Below, piece after piece: positions 31,617-42,459 of a stretch of 64,000 bases of DNA. Below the pieces are notes generated by a model. That model worked only from the letters and a program-made list of their open reading frames with translations, was not told where the DNA came from and searched no databases. The position numbers were made by a program, and so were the translations under genes. The stretch spans positions 106,415-170,414 of the forward strand of contig NZ_JFHR01000006.1 of the NCBI RefSeq assembly GCF_000722875.1. The letters are read 5' to 3'. Source of the stretch: Sphingobium chlorophenolicum (lineage in GTDB: Bacteria; Pseudomonadota; Alphaproteobacteria; Sphingomonadales; Sphingomonadaceae). Numbering within the stretch: position 1 is the stretch's first letter; the number at the start of each line of letters is the position of its first letter.

Positions 31617-33779
31617 TTAGAGGGCCTTCGCCAAGGCTCTATATTTGTGGAGCAGGGGTTCGGTGTAGCCGTTGGGTTGGCTGACGCCTTCGAAGACCAG
31701 GGCACGGGCGGCTTGCCATGCTAGGCCTTCCGGATTGCCGCTCATCGGCGTGTAGAGCGGGTCACCTGCATTTTGGGCGTCGACCTTGGCGGCCATGCGG
31801 GTGAAGGCGGCATCGACCTGTTCCGCCGTGCAGACGCCGTGGAGCAACCAGTTCGCCATATGCTGCGAGGAAATGCGCAGCGTGGCGCGGTCTTCCATCA
31901 GGCCAATGTCGTGGATGTCGGGAACCTTCGAGCAGCCGACGCCCTGATCGATCCAGCGGACGACATAGCCCAGGATGCCCTGCGCATTATTGTCCAGTTC
32001 CTGGGCGATTTCCTCATCCGACCAGTTGCGGCCCTGCGCGACGGGGATCGTCAGCAGCTTGTCGAGCGGGGCGATGGCTTCCTTCGCGCGCTCATCCTGG
32101 CGGGCGAAGACGTCGACGCTGTGATAGTGAGTCGCATGCAGCGTCGCCGCCGTGGGGGACGGAACCCAGGCGGTGTTGGCGCCGCTGGTGGGATGGACGA
32201 TCTTCTGGTCGAGCATGTCGGCCATGCGGTCCGGCGCGGCCCACATGCCCTTGCCGATCTGGGCGCGGCCCGACAGGCCGCAGGCGAGGCCGATCTGGAC
32301 ATTGCGATCCTCATAGGCCGTGATCCAGTCGCTGGTCTTCATCTCGCCCTTGCGGATCATGGGACCGGCGCGCATCGACGTGTGCATCTCGTCGCCCGTG
32401 CGGTCGAGGAAGCCGGTGTTGATGAAGACGATGCGGTCTTTCACCGCCGCGATGCAGGCGGCGAGGTTGGCGGAGGTGCGGCGTTCCTCATCCATGACGC
32501 CGACCTTCAGCGTATGGCGGCTGAGGCCCAGCAGGTCTTCGATGGCGTCGAACAGGCGGTTGGTGAAGCCGACTTCCTCCGGCCCGTGCATCTTGGGCTT
32601 GACGATATAGACGCTGCCGGCGCGGCTGTTGCCCCCTTCCCGCTTCAGATCGTGCAGGGCGATCAGGCTGGTGACGATGCCGTCGACTATGCCTTCGGGG
32701 GCTTGCGCGCCATCGGCCAGCAGGACGGCGGGCGTGGTCATCAGATGGCCGACATTGCGGACGAACAGCAGGCTGCGCCCCGGCAGGGTGAAGACGCCGC
32801 CCTTGGGCGCGACATAGCTGCGGTCGGGATTGAGGGCGCGGGTCATCATCGCGCCGTTCTTCTCGAACGTGTCGACAAGATTGCCCTGCATCAGGCCCAG
32901 CCAGTTGGAATAGGCGGCGACCTTGTCATCCGCGTCGACGGCGGCGACCGAATCCTCCAGATCGCAGATGGTGGTGAGCGCGGATTCCAGGATGATGTCG
33001 GCTATGCCCGCCGGATCGCCGCCGCCAATGGGGTGCGAACGGTCGATGACCAGTTCGATATGCAGGCCGTTATGGCGCAGCAGGATCGCCGTGGGATCTT
33101 CCGGAGCGCCGCGATAGCCGACGAAGCCATCCGCCTGGTCCAAGCTGGTCGCCACGACGCCGTGCCCGTCCTTGATATGCAGGTGCAGTTCGCCGTTCCA
33201 GACATGTAGCCGGACGATGTCGGACCAGCCCGCATGCCCCTTCAGCGGGACGGCGCGGTCCAGAAATGCCTTGGCCCAGGCGATGACCTGCGCGCCGCGC
33301 GCCGGGTCGTACCCCTTGCCCGAAGGCGCGCCGGGCAGCGCGTCAGTCCCGTAGAGCGCGTCGTACAGGCTGCCCCAGCGCGCATTGGCGGCGTTCAGCA
33401 GGAAGCGGGCGTTGAGGATGGGGACGACGAGTTGCGGCCCGGCCAGACGGGCGACTTCATCGTCGACATTCTCGCTGCCGATCTGGAACGGCGCGGGTTC
33501 GGGGACGAGATAATCGATCTGGCGCAGGAAGGCCTGATAGGCCGCGCTGTCGAAGGGCTGCCCCGCCCTTCCCTGATGCCAGGCGTCGATCTCCGCCTGG
33601 ATCGCATCGCGCCGGGCGAGCAGGGCGGCGTTTTCCGGGGCGAATTTCGCGAAGATCGCGGCAGTGCCCTGCCAGAATGCGTCGGCGTCAATGCCGGTGC
33701 CGGGAAGCGCGCGCTCCTCGATGAAGGCGGCGAGTTGCGGCGCGACCTTCAGGCCTGCGCGCTCTGTCATGCTGGTCAT
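31617..33779 (-). CDS. glcB: Malate synthase G
   Basis: Condenses glyoxylate with acetyl-CoA to malate in the glyoxylate shunt. A 720-residue monomeric G-type enzyme: [19 protein letters not shown] start, [49 protein letters not shown] and [10 protein letters not shown]. The ATG at 33779 has AAGGAG before it. It is divergent from a LysR-type gene with only 94 bases between, so that regulator is a candidate for its control. Confidence 0.95.
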   Translation of the reverse strand: MTSMTERAGLKVAPQLAAFIEERALPGTGIDADAFWQGTAAIFAKFAPENAALLARRDAIQAEIDAWHQGRAGQPFDSAAYQAFLRQIDYLVPEPAPFQIGSENVDDEVARLAGPQLVVPILNARFLLNAANARWGSLYDALYGTDALPGAPSGKGYDPARGAQVIAWAKAFLDRAVPLKGHAGWSDIVRLHVWNGELHLHIKDGHGVVATSLDQADGFVGYRGAPEDPTAILLRHNGLHIELVIDRSHPIGGGDPAGIADIILESALTTICDLEDSVAAVDADDKVAAYSNWLGLMQGNLVDTFEKNGAMMTRALNPDRSYVAPKGGVFTLPGRSLLFVRNVGHLMTTPAVLLADGAQAPEGIVDGIVTSLIALHDLKREGGNSRAGSVYIVKPKMHGPEEVGFTNRLFDAIEDLLGLSRHTLKVGVMDEERRTSANLAACIAAVKDRIVFINTGFLDRTGDEMHTSMRAGPMIRKGEMKTSDWITAYEDRNVQIGLACGLSGRAQIGKGMWAAPDRMADMLDQKIVHPTSGANTAWVPSPTAATLHATHYHSVDVFARQDERAKEAIAPLDKLLTIPVAQGRNWSDEEIAQELDNNAQGILGYVVRWIDQGVGCSKVPDIHDIGLMEDRATLRISSQHMANWLLHGVCTAEQVDAAFTRMAAKVDAQNAGDPLYTPMSGNPEGLAWQAARALVFEGVSQPNGYTEPLLHKYRALAKAL

Positions 33780-33873
33780 GGGATGATCTCCTTTGCGGCG
33801 GACCATAGACGGATCGCATTATGGCGTGTAGAGGCCATTATTCGAATTCAGATTTTCCTCTGGTGAAACAAAA

Positions 33874-34797
33874 ATGATGGACCCGGATTATGATCTGTTC
33901 GCGACCATCGTGGATGAAGGGGGCATGGCGGCGGCCGGGCGGCGGCTGAACATCTCCCCCGCCATGGTGTCGAAGCGGCTGGTGCGGCTGGAGGATCGGC
34001 TGGGGACGCGGCTGATTCACCGCACCACGCGACGCCTGGCGCTGACGCCCGCGGGCGAAAGGCTGCATGAGGATTTGCGCGGCATATTGGCGGCGCTGGA
34101 CGAAGCGGAACGACGCGTGTCCGGCGCATCGGCGGAGGCGGCGGGAACGTTGAGGGTGACCGCGCCGACATCCTTCGGGCGGATGCATGTCGCGCCCCAT
34201 CTGGCGCAGTTCCTGGAGGCGCATCCCAAGGTGCGGCTGCAGATCGACCTGTCGGACGATTATGCCGACCTGCTGGCGACGCGGGCGGACCTGGCCATCC
34301 GCATCACCGCCGATCCGGGGCCGGGACTGGCCGCGCACAGGCTGGCCACCAACCGGCGGGTGTTGTGCGCCGCCCCCAGCTATCTGGACCGGTTCGGAAC
34401 GCCGCACGGAATTTCCGGCCTCAAGCGGCACCGCCTGCTCGCGGCGGAGGGGCAATTGCCCTGGCGACTGATCGGCCCCAGGGGCGCGGTCACGGTGGAG
34501 GGCAGCAGCCATGTCCGCACCAACAGCAGCGAAATGGTGCGCGAACTGGCGCTTTCGGGCATGGGAATCGCGCTACGCTCGCTCTGGGACGTGAGCGACG
34601 CGCTGGAAAGCGGCGATATTCGCCAGATCATGCCGGATCATGAAGGATCGGCGGATGTCGGCCTCTATGCCGTTCATTTGCCGCAAAATGTTCCGCCGCT
34701 CGCCATCAGCAGCTTCATCGATTTCCTGACCGGACTCTATGCCCCCCGCCCGCCCTGGGAACGGTCGGGCATTGCCCCTGCGGAAAAGCAACTCTAG
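33874..34797 (+). CDS. LysR-family transcriptional regulator
   Basis: A 307-residue regulator with an N-terminal winged HTH (FATIVDEGGMAAAGRRLNIS; MVSKRLVRLEDRLGTRLIHR) and a C-terminal ligand-binding domain. It lies between glcB (divergent) and the malic enzyme gene, which starts 9 bases after its stop. The placement suggests control of C2/C4 carbon use, perhaps sensing an organic acid; this is inferred from context only. Confidence 0.88.
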   Translation: MMDPDYDLFATIVDEGGMAAAGRRLNISPAMVSKRLVRLEDRLGTRLIHRTTRRLALTPAGERLHEDLRGILAALDEAERRVSGASAEAAGTLRVTAPTSFGRMHVAPHLAQFLEAHPKVRLQIDLSDDYADLLATRADLAIRITADPGPGLAAHRLATNRRVLCAAPSYLDRFGTPHGISGLKRHRLLAAEGQLPWRLIGPRGAVTVEGSSHVRTNSSEMVRELALSGMGIALRSLWDVSDALESGDIRQIMPDHEGSADVGLYAVHLPQNVPPLAISSFIDFLTGLYAPRPPWERSGIAPAEKQL

Positions 34798-34806
34798 AGG
34801 CATTTC

Positions 34807-37074
34807 ATGGACGACAATACCCGCCGCGCAGCACTGGACTATCACCGCTATCCGCAACCCGGAAAGCTGAGGATCGAACCGACCAAGCGCATGGTCAACC
34901 AGCGCGACCTGGCGCTGGCCTATTCGCCCGGCGTCGCCGCGCCCTGCGTCGACATTGCCGAAGATCCCGAAAAGGCGATGGACTATACCGCGCGCGGCAA
35001 TCTGGTCGCGGTGATCTCCAACGGGACGGCGGTGCTGGGGCTGGGCGCGATCGGCGCGCTGGCCTCCAAGCCGGTGATGGAGGGCAAGGCCGTCCTCTTC
35101 AAGAAATTCGCCGACATCGACGTGTTCGACATAGAGGTCGACACCACCGACCCGGAAAAGTTCATCGAGGCCGTCGCCCTGCTGGAACCGACCTTCGGCG
35201 GCATCAATCTGGAGGATATCAAGGCGCCCGAATGCTTCGCCATAGAGGCGGAGTTGAAGAAGCGGATGAACATCCCCGTCTTCCACGACGACCAGCATGG
35301 CACCGCCATCGTCGTCGCGGCGGCGGTGCGCAACGCGCTGGTGTTGCAGGGGAAGACGCTGGCGGATGCAAAGCTGGTGACGTCTGGCGCAGGGGCGGCG
35401 GCGCTGGCCTGCGTCGATCTGCTGGTGTCGATGGGACTGCCTATCGAGAATGTGACGCTGACCGACAAGGACGGGGTCATCCATTCGGGGCGGGAGGGCA
35501 TGTTGCCCAACATGGCCCGCTATGCCCGCACCACCAATGCGCGCACCCTGCCCGACGTGCTGCCGGGGGCGAACCTGTTCCTGGGCCTGTCCGCGCCGGG
35601 CGTGCTGAAGCCGGAATGGCTGCCGTTGATGGCGCCCAATCCGCTGATCTTCGCGCTCGCCAATCCGGAGCCGGAAATCCGTCCGGAAGCGGCACGGGAA
35701 GCGCGGCCCGACGCCATCATCGCGACGGGGCGGTCGGACTATCCCAATCAGGTCAACAATGTCCTCTGCTTCCCCTATATTTTCCGGGGGGCGCTGGATG
35801 CGCGGGCGACCGAAATCAACGAGGCGATGAAGGTCGCCGCCGCCGACGCCATCGCCAACCTGGCCCGCATGCCCGCGCATGACAGCGTCGCGCAGGCCTA
35901 TGGCGGGCGCAAGCTGGCGTTCGGGCCGGACTATATCATCCCCACGCCGTTCGACCCCCGGCTGATCGCGGAGATCGCCTGCGCCGTGGCAAAGGCGGCG
36001 ATGGACAGCGGCGTCGCCAAGAAGCATCTCGATCTGGAAGCCTATAAGCGGCAGTTGACGCAGCAGAACGCCCGCTCCGCGCAACTGATGCTGCCGGTGT
36101 TCGAGGCGGCCCGTGGCGCCCAACGCCGCATCGCCTATGGGGAAGGCGAGGATGAGCGGGTGTTGCGCGCCATCCAGGACGCGCTGGACGAAGGCATCGT
36201 CCGCCCGGTGATCGTGGCGCGGCGGCGCATATTGGAACAGAAGCTGCCGGACATGGGCCTGCGGTTCCAACTGGACCGCGATGTCGAGGTGGTCGACCCG
36301 GAAACCGACCATCTGTTGATGGGCGAGCTGGTCGAGGGCTATCGCGCCGTCGCTGCGCGCAAGGGCGTGTCCGGGGCGGAGGTGGTGCGTCACGTCTACC
36401 GCCGGCCCAGCGTCACCGCCGCGATGCTGCTGCGCACCGGGCGGGTCGACGCCGCGCTGGTCGGCGGCAACAGCGATTATTGGGGCGAGGTCGAACATGC
36501 GATGCGCATCATCGACCGCACGCCGGGCAGCAGCCGCGTCTATGCGCTGTCGGGGCTGATCCTGGATGCGGGCGCGCTGTTCATCACCGACACCCATATG
36601 GTGCCCGATCCGACGCCGGATCAGATCGCCGAAATGGCGCTGCTGGGGGCGACGGAACTCAAGCATTTCGGGCTGACGCCACGTGTCGCCTTGCTGTCCC
36701 ATTCCAATTTCGGGGCGTCCCATTCGCCCAGCGCCCGCAAGATGCGGGAGGCGTTCAAGTTGGTGAAACAGGCCGCGCCCGAATTGATGGTCGAGGGGGA
36801 AATGCATGCCGACGCGGCGTTGAGCCAGGGGCTGCGCGAGCGGCTGATCCCGGATTCTCGCTTCGAAGGGTCCGCCAATCTGCTGGTCATGCCCAATCTG
36901 GACGCGGCGAACATCACGCTGACGGCGCTGTCGGCTTCGTCCAGTTCGCCGACGGTGGGGCCGATGCTGGTGGGGCTGGCCCAGCCGATCCATGTGCTGA
37001 CGCCGGGCGTCACGGCGCGGGGCATATTGAACCTGACCGCCATCGCCGCCGCTGAGGTCGAGCGCGAGGGGTGA
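34807..37074 (+). CDS. maeB: NADP-dependent malic enzyme with phosphotransacetylase-like domain
   Basis: Oxidative decarboxylation of malate to pyruvate. A 755-residue MaeB-type enzyme: the malic domain (AYSPGVAAPC, FHDDQHGTAIVVAAAVRN, AGAAALACVDLL) occupies the first 430 residues, and a C-terminal PTA-like domain (ALVGGNSDYWGEV, ALSGLILDAGALFITDTHMV) follows, which in such enzymes is regulatory. Begins 9 bases after the LysR gene, and with glcB it links the glyoxylate shunt and gluconeogenesis. Confidence 0.94.
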   Translation: MDDNTRRAALDYHRYPQPGKLRIEPTKRMVNQRDLALAYSPGVAAPCVDIAEDPEKAMDYTARGNLVAVISNGTAVLGLGAIGALASKPVMEGKAVLFKKFADIDVFDIEVDTTDPEKFIEAVALLEPTFGGINLEDIKAPECFAIEAELKKRMNIPVFHDDQHGTAIVVAAAVRNALVLQGKTLADAKLVTSGAGAAALACVDLLVSMGLPIENVTLTDKDGVIHSGREGMLPNMARYARTTNARTLPDVLPGANLFLGLSAPGVLKPEWLPLMAPNPLIFALANPEPEIRPEAAREARPDAIIATGRSDYPNQVNNVLCFPYIFRGALDARATEINEAMKVAAADAIANLARMPAHDSVAQAYGGRKLAFGPDYIIPTPFDPRLIAEIACAVAKAAMDSGVAKKHLDLEAYKRQLTQQNARSAQLMLPVFEAARGAQRRIAYGEGEDERVLRAIQDALDEGIVRPVIVARRRILEQKLPDMGLRFQLDRDVEVVDPETDHLLMGELVEGYRAVAARKGVSGAEVVRHVYRRPSVTAAMLLRTGRVDAALVGGNSDYWGEVEHAMRIIDRTPGSSRVYALSGLILDAGALFITDTHMVPDPTPDQIAEMALLGATELKHFGLTPRVALLSHSNFGASHSPSARKMREAFKLVKQAAPELMVEGEMHADAALSQGLRERLIPDSRFEGSANLLVMPNLDAANITLTALSASSSSPTVGPMLVGLAQPIHVLTPGVTARGILNLTAIAAAEVEREG

Positions 37075-37120
37075 TGCTTAACCTTTTTATGAGACGGGCT
37101 GTTACTTGACTGGTGAGAAC

Positions 37121-37146
37121 GTCATTCCCGCGAAGGCGGGAATGAC
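37121..37146. repeat. Inverted repeat after maeB
   Basis: GTCATTCCCGC and GCGGGAATGAC form an 11-base stem with the loop GAAG. This common intergenic palindrome lies 17 bases before the next start codon and may end the maeB transcript or be a mobile repeat. Confidence 0.55.
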
Positions 37147-37163
37147 AGCAGGGCGGACGGTTC

Positions 37164-37832
37164 ATGGCGCGACAGGTTTCGACAGGGGTGAAGCTGGCCA
37201 TCGGCGGCGGCGTGGCGGCGGTGGCGCTGCTGCTGGGCCTGTCCATGGGCCGCGGCAGCGATCTGCCGCCAATCCAGGCCAAGGTCGTTAAGGTCGTTCA
37301 GGCCAAGCCGGAAGCCAAACCCGCCAAGCCTGTCGAACGCACCCGCGCCCAGCCCGTGGCGGTCGATCCGCATGCGTTGATGGTGAAGCGCGTGCTGCCC
37401 ATCGACGGTCCCTTCCGCCATGGCGATTATGTATGGGACGAGGGCGGCGCGCCTGCAAAGGGGCCGCTGATCGTCACCGTCGACCTCAAGGCCCAGACCC
37501 TGTCCGTCTTCCGCGCAGGCTATGAAATCGGATCGGCGGTCATCCTCTATGGCGCAGACGACAAGCCCAGCCCGCTCGGCGCCTTTCCGATCATCCAGAA
37601 GGATGCGGATCATTATTCCAGCACCTACAACAACGCGCCCATGCCCTATACGCTGCGGCTGACCAGCGACGGCGTGGCGATCCACGGCAGCGACGTGCAA
37701 TGGGGCAGCGCCACCCATGGCTGCATCGGCGTGCCCAAGGCTTTCGCGAAGAAGCTGTTCGGCGTGGCGAAGCTGGGCGACCTGGTGGTCATCACCAACG
37801 GCAGGATGCTGGATACCAGCCAGGCAAGCTGA
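37164..37832 (+). CDS. L,D-transpeptidase (YkuD domain), membrane anchored
   Basis: A 222-residue protein with an uncleaved-looking N-terminal helix (GGGVAAVALLLGLSMGRG), a Lys/Pro linker (about residues 38-65), and a YkuD catalytic domain from about residue 110. The catalytic IHGSDVQ and GSATHGCIGVPK match HXG-X(8)-S-X-HGC. YkuD enzymes make 3-3 cross-links in peptidoglycan or attach proteins; some are insensitive to most beta-lactams. The gene has no obvious partner here. Confidence 0.85.
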   Translation: MARQVSTGVKLAIGGGVAAVALLLGLSMGRGSDLPPIQAKVVKVVQAKPEAKPAKPVERTRAQPVAVDPHALMVKRVLPIDGPFRHGDYVWDEGGAPAKGPLIVTVDLKAQTLSVFRAGYEIGSAVILYGADDKPSPLGAFPIIQKDADHYSSTYNNAPMPYTLRLTSDGVAIHGSDVQWGSATHGCIGVPKAFAKKLFGVAKLGDLVVITNGRMLDTSQAS

Positions 37833-37845
37833 GATACGGCCTAAC

Positions 37846-38379
37846 CTAATCAGGCTGGCATAGGGGATCGCCGCTTCCGTCTCGGGCCTGGAGGGCCGCA
37901 GCCGCGTCGCTCGCCATGCGGGGAAAGCTGACGCCTTCGAGCGTGCCGCGCCCCTTGCAGACGTCCGCGCATTTCATGTCGACCACGCCGGGCAGCGATA
38001 TCTGGTCGCCGTCATATTGCGCCACGACGATGCAATGGTCGGTGCGAGAAAAGTTGAGGATCAGCTTGTCGCCCGCCCGCCGGGCCGTGCCCCTGCCCGC
38101 GCAGCTCTGATCCTCGCCGAAGGTCGCCTCCAGGCCGAAGCGATAGTCGCCGTTCCGGGCCGGGATCACGCAGAAGGCGTCGCGGCCAGCCTCATGATTG
38201 CGTTGGTAGAGGCCGATGGCAGGCAGCTTCGCCGCGTCCGCGATCACGCCGGTTTCGATGGCGGCGCGTTCCAGGCCGGAGCCGGTCTGGATGCCTGTTT
38301 CATGCGAACCCGGCGCGGACGCGGCCTCGCGCTGACAGGCCGCGAGCAGCAACAGCGCAAAAAGATTAGTCAGCCGCAT
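37846..38379 (-). CDS. Putative lipoprotein
   Basis: A 177-residue protein with a lipobox signal ([19 protein letters not shown], Cys15 lipidated). The body has cysteines in [29 protein letters not shown] and DPLCQPD that may form disulfides. I recognise no named domain. The ATG at 38379 overlaps the end of hisI by 14 bases, so they are one transcript. Confidence 0.65.
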   Translation of the reverse strand: MRLTNLFALLLLAACQREAASAPGSHETGIQTGSGLERAAIETGVIADAAKLPAIGLYQRNHEAGRDAFCVIPARNGDYRFGLEATFGEDQSCAGRGTARRAGDKLILNFSRTDHCIVVAQYDGDQISLPGVVDMKCADVCKGRGTLEGVSFPRMASDAAAALQARDGSGDPLCQPD

Positions 38380-38737
38380 CGACAGGCGTAAGGCCTTCCG
38401 GGCCGATGCGGCGGAAGAAGCAGGAGCGCGCACCCGTGTGGCAGGTGGGACCGGCCGGAACCGCCTTCACCCAGACCGCATCCTGGTCGCAATCGATGCG
38501 GATATCGCGGACTTCCAGCATATGGCCCGACGTCTCGCCCTTCTTCCAGAGGGACTGGCGGCTGCGCGACCAGAAATGAGCGAGGCCGGTGTCGACGGTG
38601 AGCTTCAGCGCCTCCGCATTCATATGCGCGACCATCAGCAGTTCGCCGCTGTCCACATCGGTGACGGCGGCAGTGATCAGGCCGTCCCGGTCATATTTCG
38701 GATTGAGGGTCAGGCCCTTGTCGCGCGCTTCATCCAT
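38366..38737 (-). CDS. hisI: Phosphoribosyl-AMP cyclohydrolase
   Basis: Third step of histidine synthesis. The 123-residue single-domain enzyme (no HisE fused) has [13 protein letters not shown] and [13 protein letters not shown], with the zinc cysteines and magnesium aspartates. The first in-frame ATG of the family pattern is at 38737 (MDEARDKG). tRNA-His lies upstream on the same strand. Confidence 0.93.
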   Translation of the reverse strand: MDEARDKGLTLNPKYDRDGLITAAVTDVDSGELLMVAHMNAEALKLTVDTGLAHFWSRSRQSLWKKGETSGHMLEVRDIRIDCDQDAVWVKAVPAGPTCHTGARSCFFRRIGPEGLTPVDAAD

Positions 38738-38801
38738 GAGCGGGCTATAGAGGCCGCAGGGCTTCATGCGAAGCCCGATTGTCACGGGACTGGGAAGAAA
38801 A

Positions 38802-38879
38802 TGGGGCGATCGACGGGATCCGAACCCGCGACCTCCGGTACCACAAACCGGCGCTCTAACCAACTGAGCTACGATCGCC
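38802..38879 (-). tRNA. tRNA-His (anticodon GTG)
   Basis: The anticodon stem-loop CCGGT-TTGTGGT-ACCGG gives GTG. Acceptor GCGATCG pairs with CGATCGC, the discriminator is C, and an extra 5' G (the G-1 of tRNA-His) precedes it; CCA is encoded. The 279 bases between this tRNA and hup carry no gene; only a GGGGCGAAGAGCTTCGCGCC hairpin at about 38983. Confidence 0.94.
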
Positions 38880-39158
38880 ACAAGGGGCCGTGCCCCTGAG
38901 AGAAGGGCCACATATGCGGCCCATCCCGCGCCGTCAAGCGGGTGCATGCGGAAAATGGCGCGAGGGAAAAATAAAAGAGAAAAGGGGCGAAGAGCTTCGC
39001 GCCCCCGCCCCTTTTCACGCCTCTCGAAATCAGCGCGCGCATCGAAGTGGACCTTCCTGTCGCTGCGCCATTCTCTCCTTAAAAACTTCCGCCAACCGCG
39101 ACGCCGGCTCAAAAGAACGGAATGGGCGCCCTTCGTTGGAAGAGCGCCCCAAAAATCC

Positions 39159-39431
39159 TTAGTTGACCGAGTCCTTCAGACCCTTGCCCGCCTTGAACTT
39201 CGGCTGGGCGGAAGCCTTGATCGTCATCGTTTCGCCGGTGCGCGGGTTGCGACCGGTAGAGGCCTTGCGCTGAGAAACGGAGAAAGTGCCGAAACCGACC
39301 AGGCGCACTTCGTCGCCCTTCTTCAGCGCGCCGGTGATCGCGTCGAAAACGCCCTCTACCGCCTTGCTGGCGTCGCTCTTGGAAAGGCCGCTGCTTTCAG
39401 CGACAGCGCCGATAAGATCCTGCTTGTTCAT
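39159..39431 (-). CDS. hup: Histone-like DNA-binding protein HU
   Basis: A 90-residue HU protein: [36 protein letters not shown] and [12 protein letters not shown], the DNA-binding arm. It follows lon on the same strand, a common order (lon-hup). Non-specific DNA compaction. Confidence 0.95.
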   Translation of the reverse strand: MNKQDLIGAVAESSGLSKSDASKAVEGVFDAITGALKKGDEVRLVGFGTFSVSQRKASTGRNPRTGETMTIKASAQPKFKAGKGLKDSVN

Positions 39432-39607
39432 GCCTTGGGAACCCCCTTCTAGCTGTTTGGATAACTTAGGAATCGCGGCGTAGGCGGGGCAATAAGGCCC
39501 AGCTTTCGGGGCTTGTCAAAGGGAAAGCTGCATCGACGGCTACTCAGGCGAGATTTTCGGTGAAAACCCTGCCGAATAGCCGTCGAAACGGGCGTTCGCC
39601 GGTCGTG

Positions 39608-42004
39608 TCAGTGCCGGATGGAGGCTTCCCCGTCGCGCCCTTGGGCGGGACTCGGCTGGGCGGCGAGATCGTCTTCCTCGGTCCAGGCGATCGCCTCCGG
39701 CTTTGTCACCAGGGCGCGAGCCAGCACCTCGTCCACATGGGACACGGGAACGATCTCCAGCCCTTCCTTGATATTGGCCGGAATCTCCGCGAGATCCTTC
39801 TCATTCTCGGCCGGGATCAGCACCGTCTTGATGCCGCCGCGCAGCGCCGCGAGCAGCTTTTCCTTGAGGCCGCCAATAGGAAGTACGCGACCGCGCAGCG
39901 TCACTTCGCCAGTCATCGCCACATCCTTGTGCACCGGAATGCCGGTCAGCGTCGACACGATGGTCGTGACCATGCCGATGCCCGCCGACGGACCATCCTT
40001 AGGCACCGCGCCTTCGGGAAGGTGGATGTGGATGTCCTTGCGGGTGAAGATGCTGGGCTTGATCCCGTAACCGGGCGAGCGCGCCTTCACATAGGAGAAG
40101 GCCGCCTGCACGGACTCGTTCATGACCTCGCCCAGCTTGCCGGTGGTCCTGATCGCGCCCTTGCCGGGCACGGTCACGGCCTCGATCGTCAGCAGTTCGC
40201 CGCCCACCTCGGTCCAGGCCAGGCCCGTCACAGCGCCGATCTGATGCTCCTCCTCGCCCACGCCGTGGCGGAATTTCCGCACCCCGGCATAGTCGGCCAG
40301 ATTGTCCGGCGTGATCGTCACCTTGTCATAGGCGCCTTCGAGGATCTTGCGCAGCGCCTTGCGAGCGAGGCGCGCCACTTCGCGCTCCAGCGTGCGGACG
40401 CCGGCTTCGCGGGTATAATAGCGGATCAGGTCGCGGACCGCTTCCTCGGTGACGTCAAGTTCGCCTTCCTTGAGGCCGTGGGCGTCGATCTGCTTGGGCA
40501 GCAGGTGCCGCTGCGCGATCTCCACCTTCTCGTCCTCGGTATAGCCTTCCAGCCGGATGATCTCCATGCGGTCGAGCAAGGGCTGAGGCAAATTCAGGGA
40601 GTTGGCGGTCGTCACAAACATCACGTCTGAAAGATCGACATCGATCTCCAGATAATGATCCTGGAACTTGCTGTTCTGTTCGGGGTCCAGCACTTCCAGC
40701 AGCGCGGAGGCCGGATCGCCTCGGAAATCCTGGCCCAGCTTGTCGATCTCATCCAGCAGGAAGAGCGGGTTCATCGTCCCGGCCTTCTTGAGGTTGGTGA
40801 CGATCTTGCCCGGCAGCGAGCCGATATAGGTCCGCCTGTGGCCCCGGATTTCCGCTTCGTCGCGCACGCCGCCCAGCGACTGGCGCACGAATTCGCGGCC
40901 CGTCGCCTTGGCGATGCTGCGGCCGAGCGACGTCTTGCCGACGCCCGGCGGGCCGACGAGGCACAGGATCGGGCCTTTCAGCTTGTTGGTGCGCGCCTGC
41001 ACGGCGAGATATTCGATGATCCGGTCCTTGACCTTCTCCAGCGCGAAATGATCCTCGTCCAGGATCGCCTGCGCCTTTTTGAGGTCGGTCTTGACCTTGC
41101 CCTTCTTGCCCCAGGGCAGGCCGAGCAGCACGTCGAGATAGTTGCGCACCACCGTCGCTTCGGCGGACATGGGCTGCATGCCCTTGAGCTTCTTCAGTTC
41201 CGCCGTCGCCTTGGCGCGGGCTTCCTTGCTCAGCTTGGCCTTGGCGATCTTCTCGGTCAGTTCGGCGAGTTCGTCGCCTTCCTCGCCCTCGCCATTGCCC
41301 AGTTCGCGCTGGATCGCCTTCAACTGCTCGTTCAGATAATATTCGCGCTGGGTCTTCTCCATCTGCCGCTTCACGCGGCCGCGAATCTTCTTTTCGACCT
41401 GGAGCACGCCCAGTTCGCCCTCCATGAAGGCGAAGACCATCTCCAGCCGCTTGACCGGATCGGCCTCGACCAGCAGCGACTGCTTGTCGGCGACCTTGAC
41501 GTTGATGTTGGCGGCGATGGCGTCGGCCAGGCGACCTGCATCCTCGATCTCGCGCAACTGCACCGGGGTTTCGGCGGGCAGCTTCTTGTTGAGCTTGGCG
41601 TAATTTTCGAACTGTTCGGCGACCGAACGCATCAGCGCGGCGGCTTCCGGTCCTTCGGCGGGCAGTTCCTCGACCGCGCTCACGTTCGCGTTCATATGCC
41701 CTTCGGCCGGGCTGAGACCGTCGAGGCGCGCGCGCTGCTTGCCCTCCACCAGCACGCGGACGGTGCCGTCGGGCAGTTTCAGCAGTTGCAGCACCACCGC
41801 GATGACGCCGGTATCGTAGAGCGAATCCTGACCCGGATCATCCTCTGCGGGATCGAGCTGGGAAACGAGGAAGATTTCCTTGTCGCCCTCCATCGCCGCT
41901 TCGAGCGCGGACACGCTTTTGTCGCGGCCCACGAACAGCGGCACGATCATCTGCGGGAAGACGACGATGTCGCGCAGGGGAAGAAGGGGATATTGCGTAG
42001 TCAT
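39608..42004 (-). CDS. lon: ATP-dependent Lon protease
   Basis: A 798-residue LonA. The N-terminal LON domain ([15 protein letters not shown]), a coiled-coil, Walker [10 protein letters not shown] near residue 358, Walker [11 protein letters not shown], and a C-terminal Ser-Lys protease domain with PKDGPSAGI (catalytic Ser) and [14 protein letters not shown] (Lys). Degrades damaged and regulatory proteins in the cytoplasm. Confidence 0.96.
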   Translation of the reverse strand: MTTQYPLLPLRDIVVFPQMIVPLFVGRDKSVSALEAAMEGDKEIFLVSQLDPAEDDPGQDSLYDTGVIAVVLQLLKLPDGTVRVLVEGKQRARLDGLSPAEGHMNANVSAVEELPAEGPEAAALMRSVAEQFENYAKLNKKLPAETPVQLREIEDAGRLADAIAANINVKVADKQSLLVEADPVKRLEMVFAFMEGELGVLQVEKKIRGRVKRQMEKTQREYYLNEQLKAIQRELGNGEGEEGDELAELTEKIAKAKLSKEARAKATAELKKLKGMQPMSAEATVVRNYLDVLLGLPWGKKGKVKTDLKKAQAILDEDHFALEKVKDRIIEYLAVQARTNKLKGPILCLVGPPGVGKTSLGRSIAKATGREFVRQSLGGVRDEAEIRGHRRTYIGSLPGKIVTNLKKAGTMNPLFLLDEIDKLGQDFRGDPASALLEVLDPEQNSKFQDHYLEIDVDLSDVMFVTTANSLNLPQPLLDRMEIIRLEGYTEDEKVEIAQRHLLPKQIDAHGLKEGELDVTEEAVRDLIRYYTREAGVRTLEREVARLARKALRKILEGAYDKVTITPDNLADYAGVRKFRHGVGEEEHQIGAVTGLAWTEVGGELLTIEAVTVPGKGAIRTTGKLGEVMNESVQAAFSYVKARSPGYGIKPSIFTRKDIHIHLPEGAVPKDGPSAGIGMVTTIVSTLTGIPVHKDVAMTGEVTLRGRVLPIGGLKEKLLAALRGGIKTVLIPAENEKDLAEIPANIKEGLEIVPVSHVDEVLARALVTKPEAIAWTEEDDLAAQPSPAQGRDGEASIRH

Positions 42005-42135
42005 TCACTCTCCGGGGCGGTCATTCAGCCCAATGATGCGGTTCATCGTCTTTATGGGGAGAGTCGCCGCATCGTTCAATCATGGCTTGTAGGATCGCAA
42101 TGATGAATAAGCGCTGATCCTGCCGCAATTTTGTC

Positions 42136-42459
42136 TCAGAAAGGCAGCTTGAAGCCCGGCGGCAGCGGCAGCCCGGCGGTCATCTTGCCCATTTCGGCGT
42201 TGGAGACTTCGTCCGCCTTCTTGCGCGCATCGTTGAACGCGGCGGTGATCAAATCCTCCAGCATCTGCTTTTCGCTGGGAGCGAGCAGGCTGTCGTCGAT
42301 GGCGACGCCCAGGATGCGGCCCTTGGCCGAGGCGCGGACCTTCACCAGGCCACCGCCCGCGCTGCCCTCGACCTCCAGCTTGTCGAGATTGTCCTGGGCG
42401 CGTTGCAGTTCCTCCTGCACGCGGCTGGCCATTCCCAGAATTTCATTCAAATCTTTCAT
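42136..42459 (-). CDS. YbaB/EbfC nucleoid-associated protein
   Basis: A 107-residue DNA-binding protein of the YbaB family (MKDLNEILGMASRVQEEL; VEGSAGGGLVKVRASAKG). The start codon at 42459 overlaps the dnaX stop (ATGA). The dnaX-ybaB(-recR) linkage is typical. Confidence 0.9.
   Translation of the reverse strand: MKDLNEILGMASRVQEELQRAQDNLDKLEVEGSAGGGLVKVRASAKGRILGVAIDDSLLAPSEKQMLEDLITAAFNDARKKADEVSNAEMGKMTAGLPLPPGFKLPF

Noticed and set aside
34573..36993. Long minus-strand frame opposite maeB
   Set aside because: Low-complexity shadow; the malic enzyme is full length on the plus strand.
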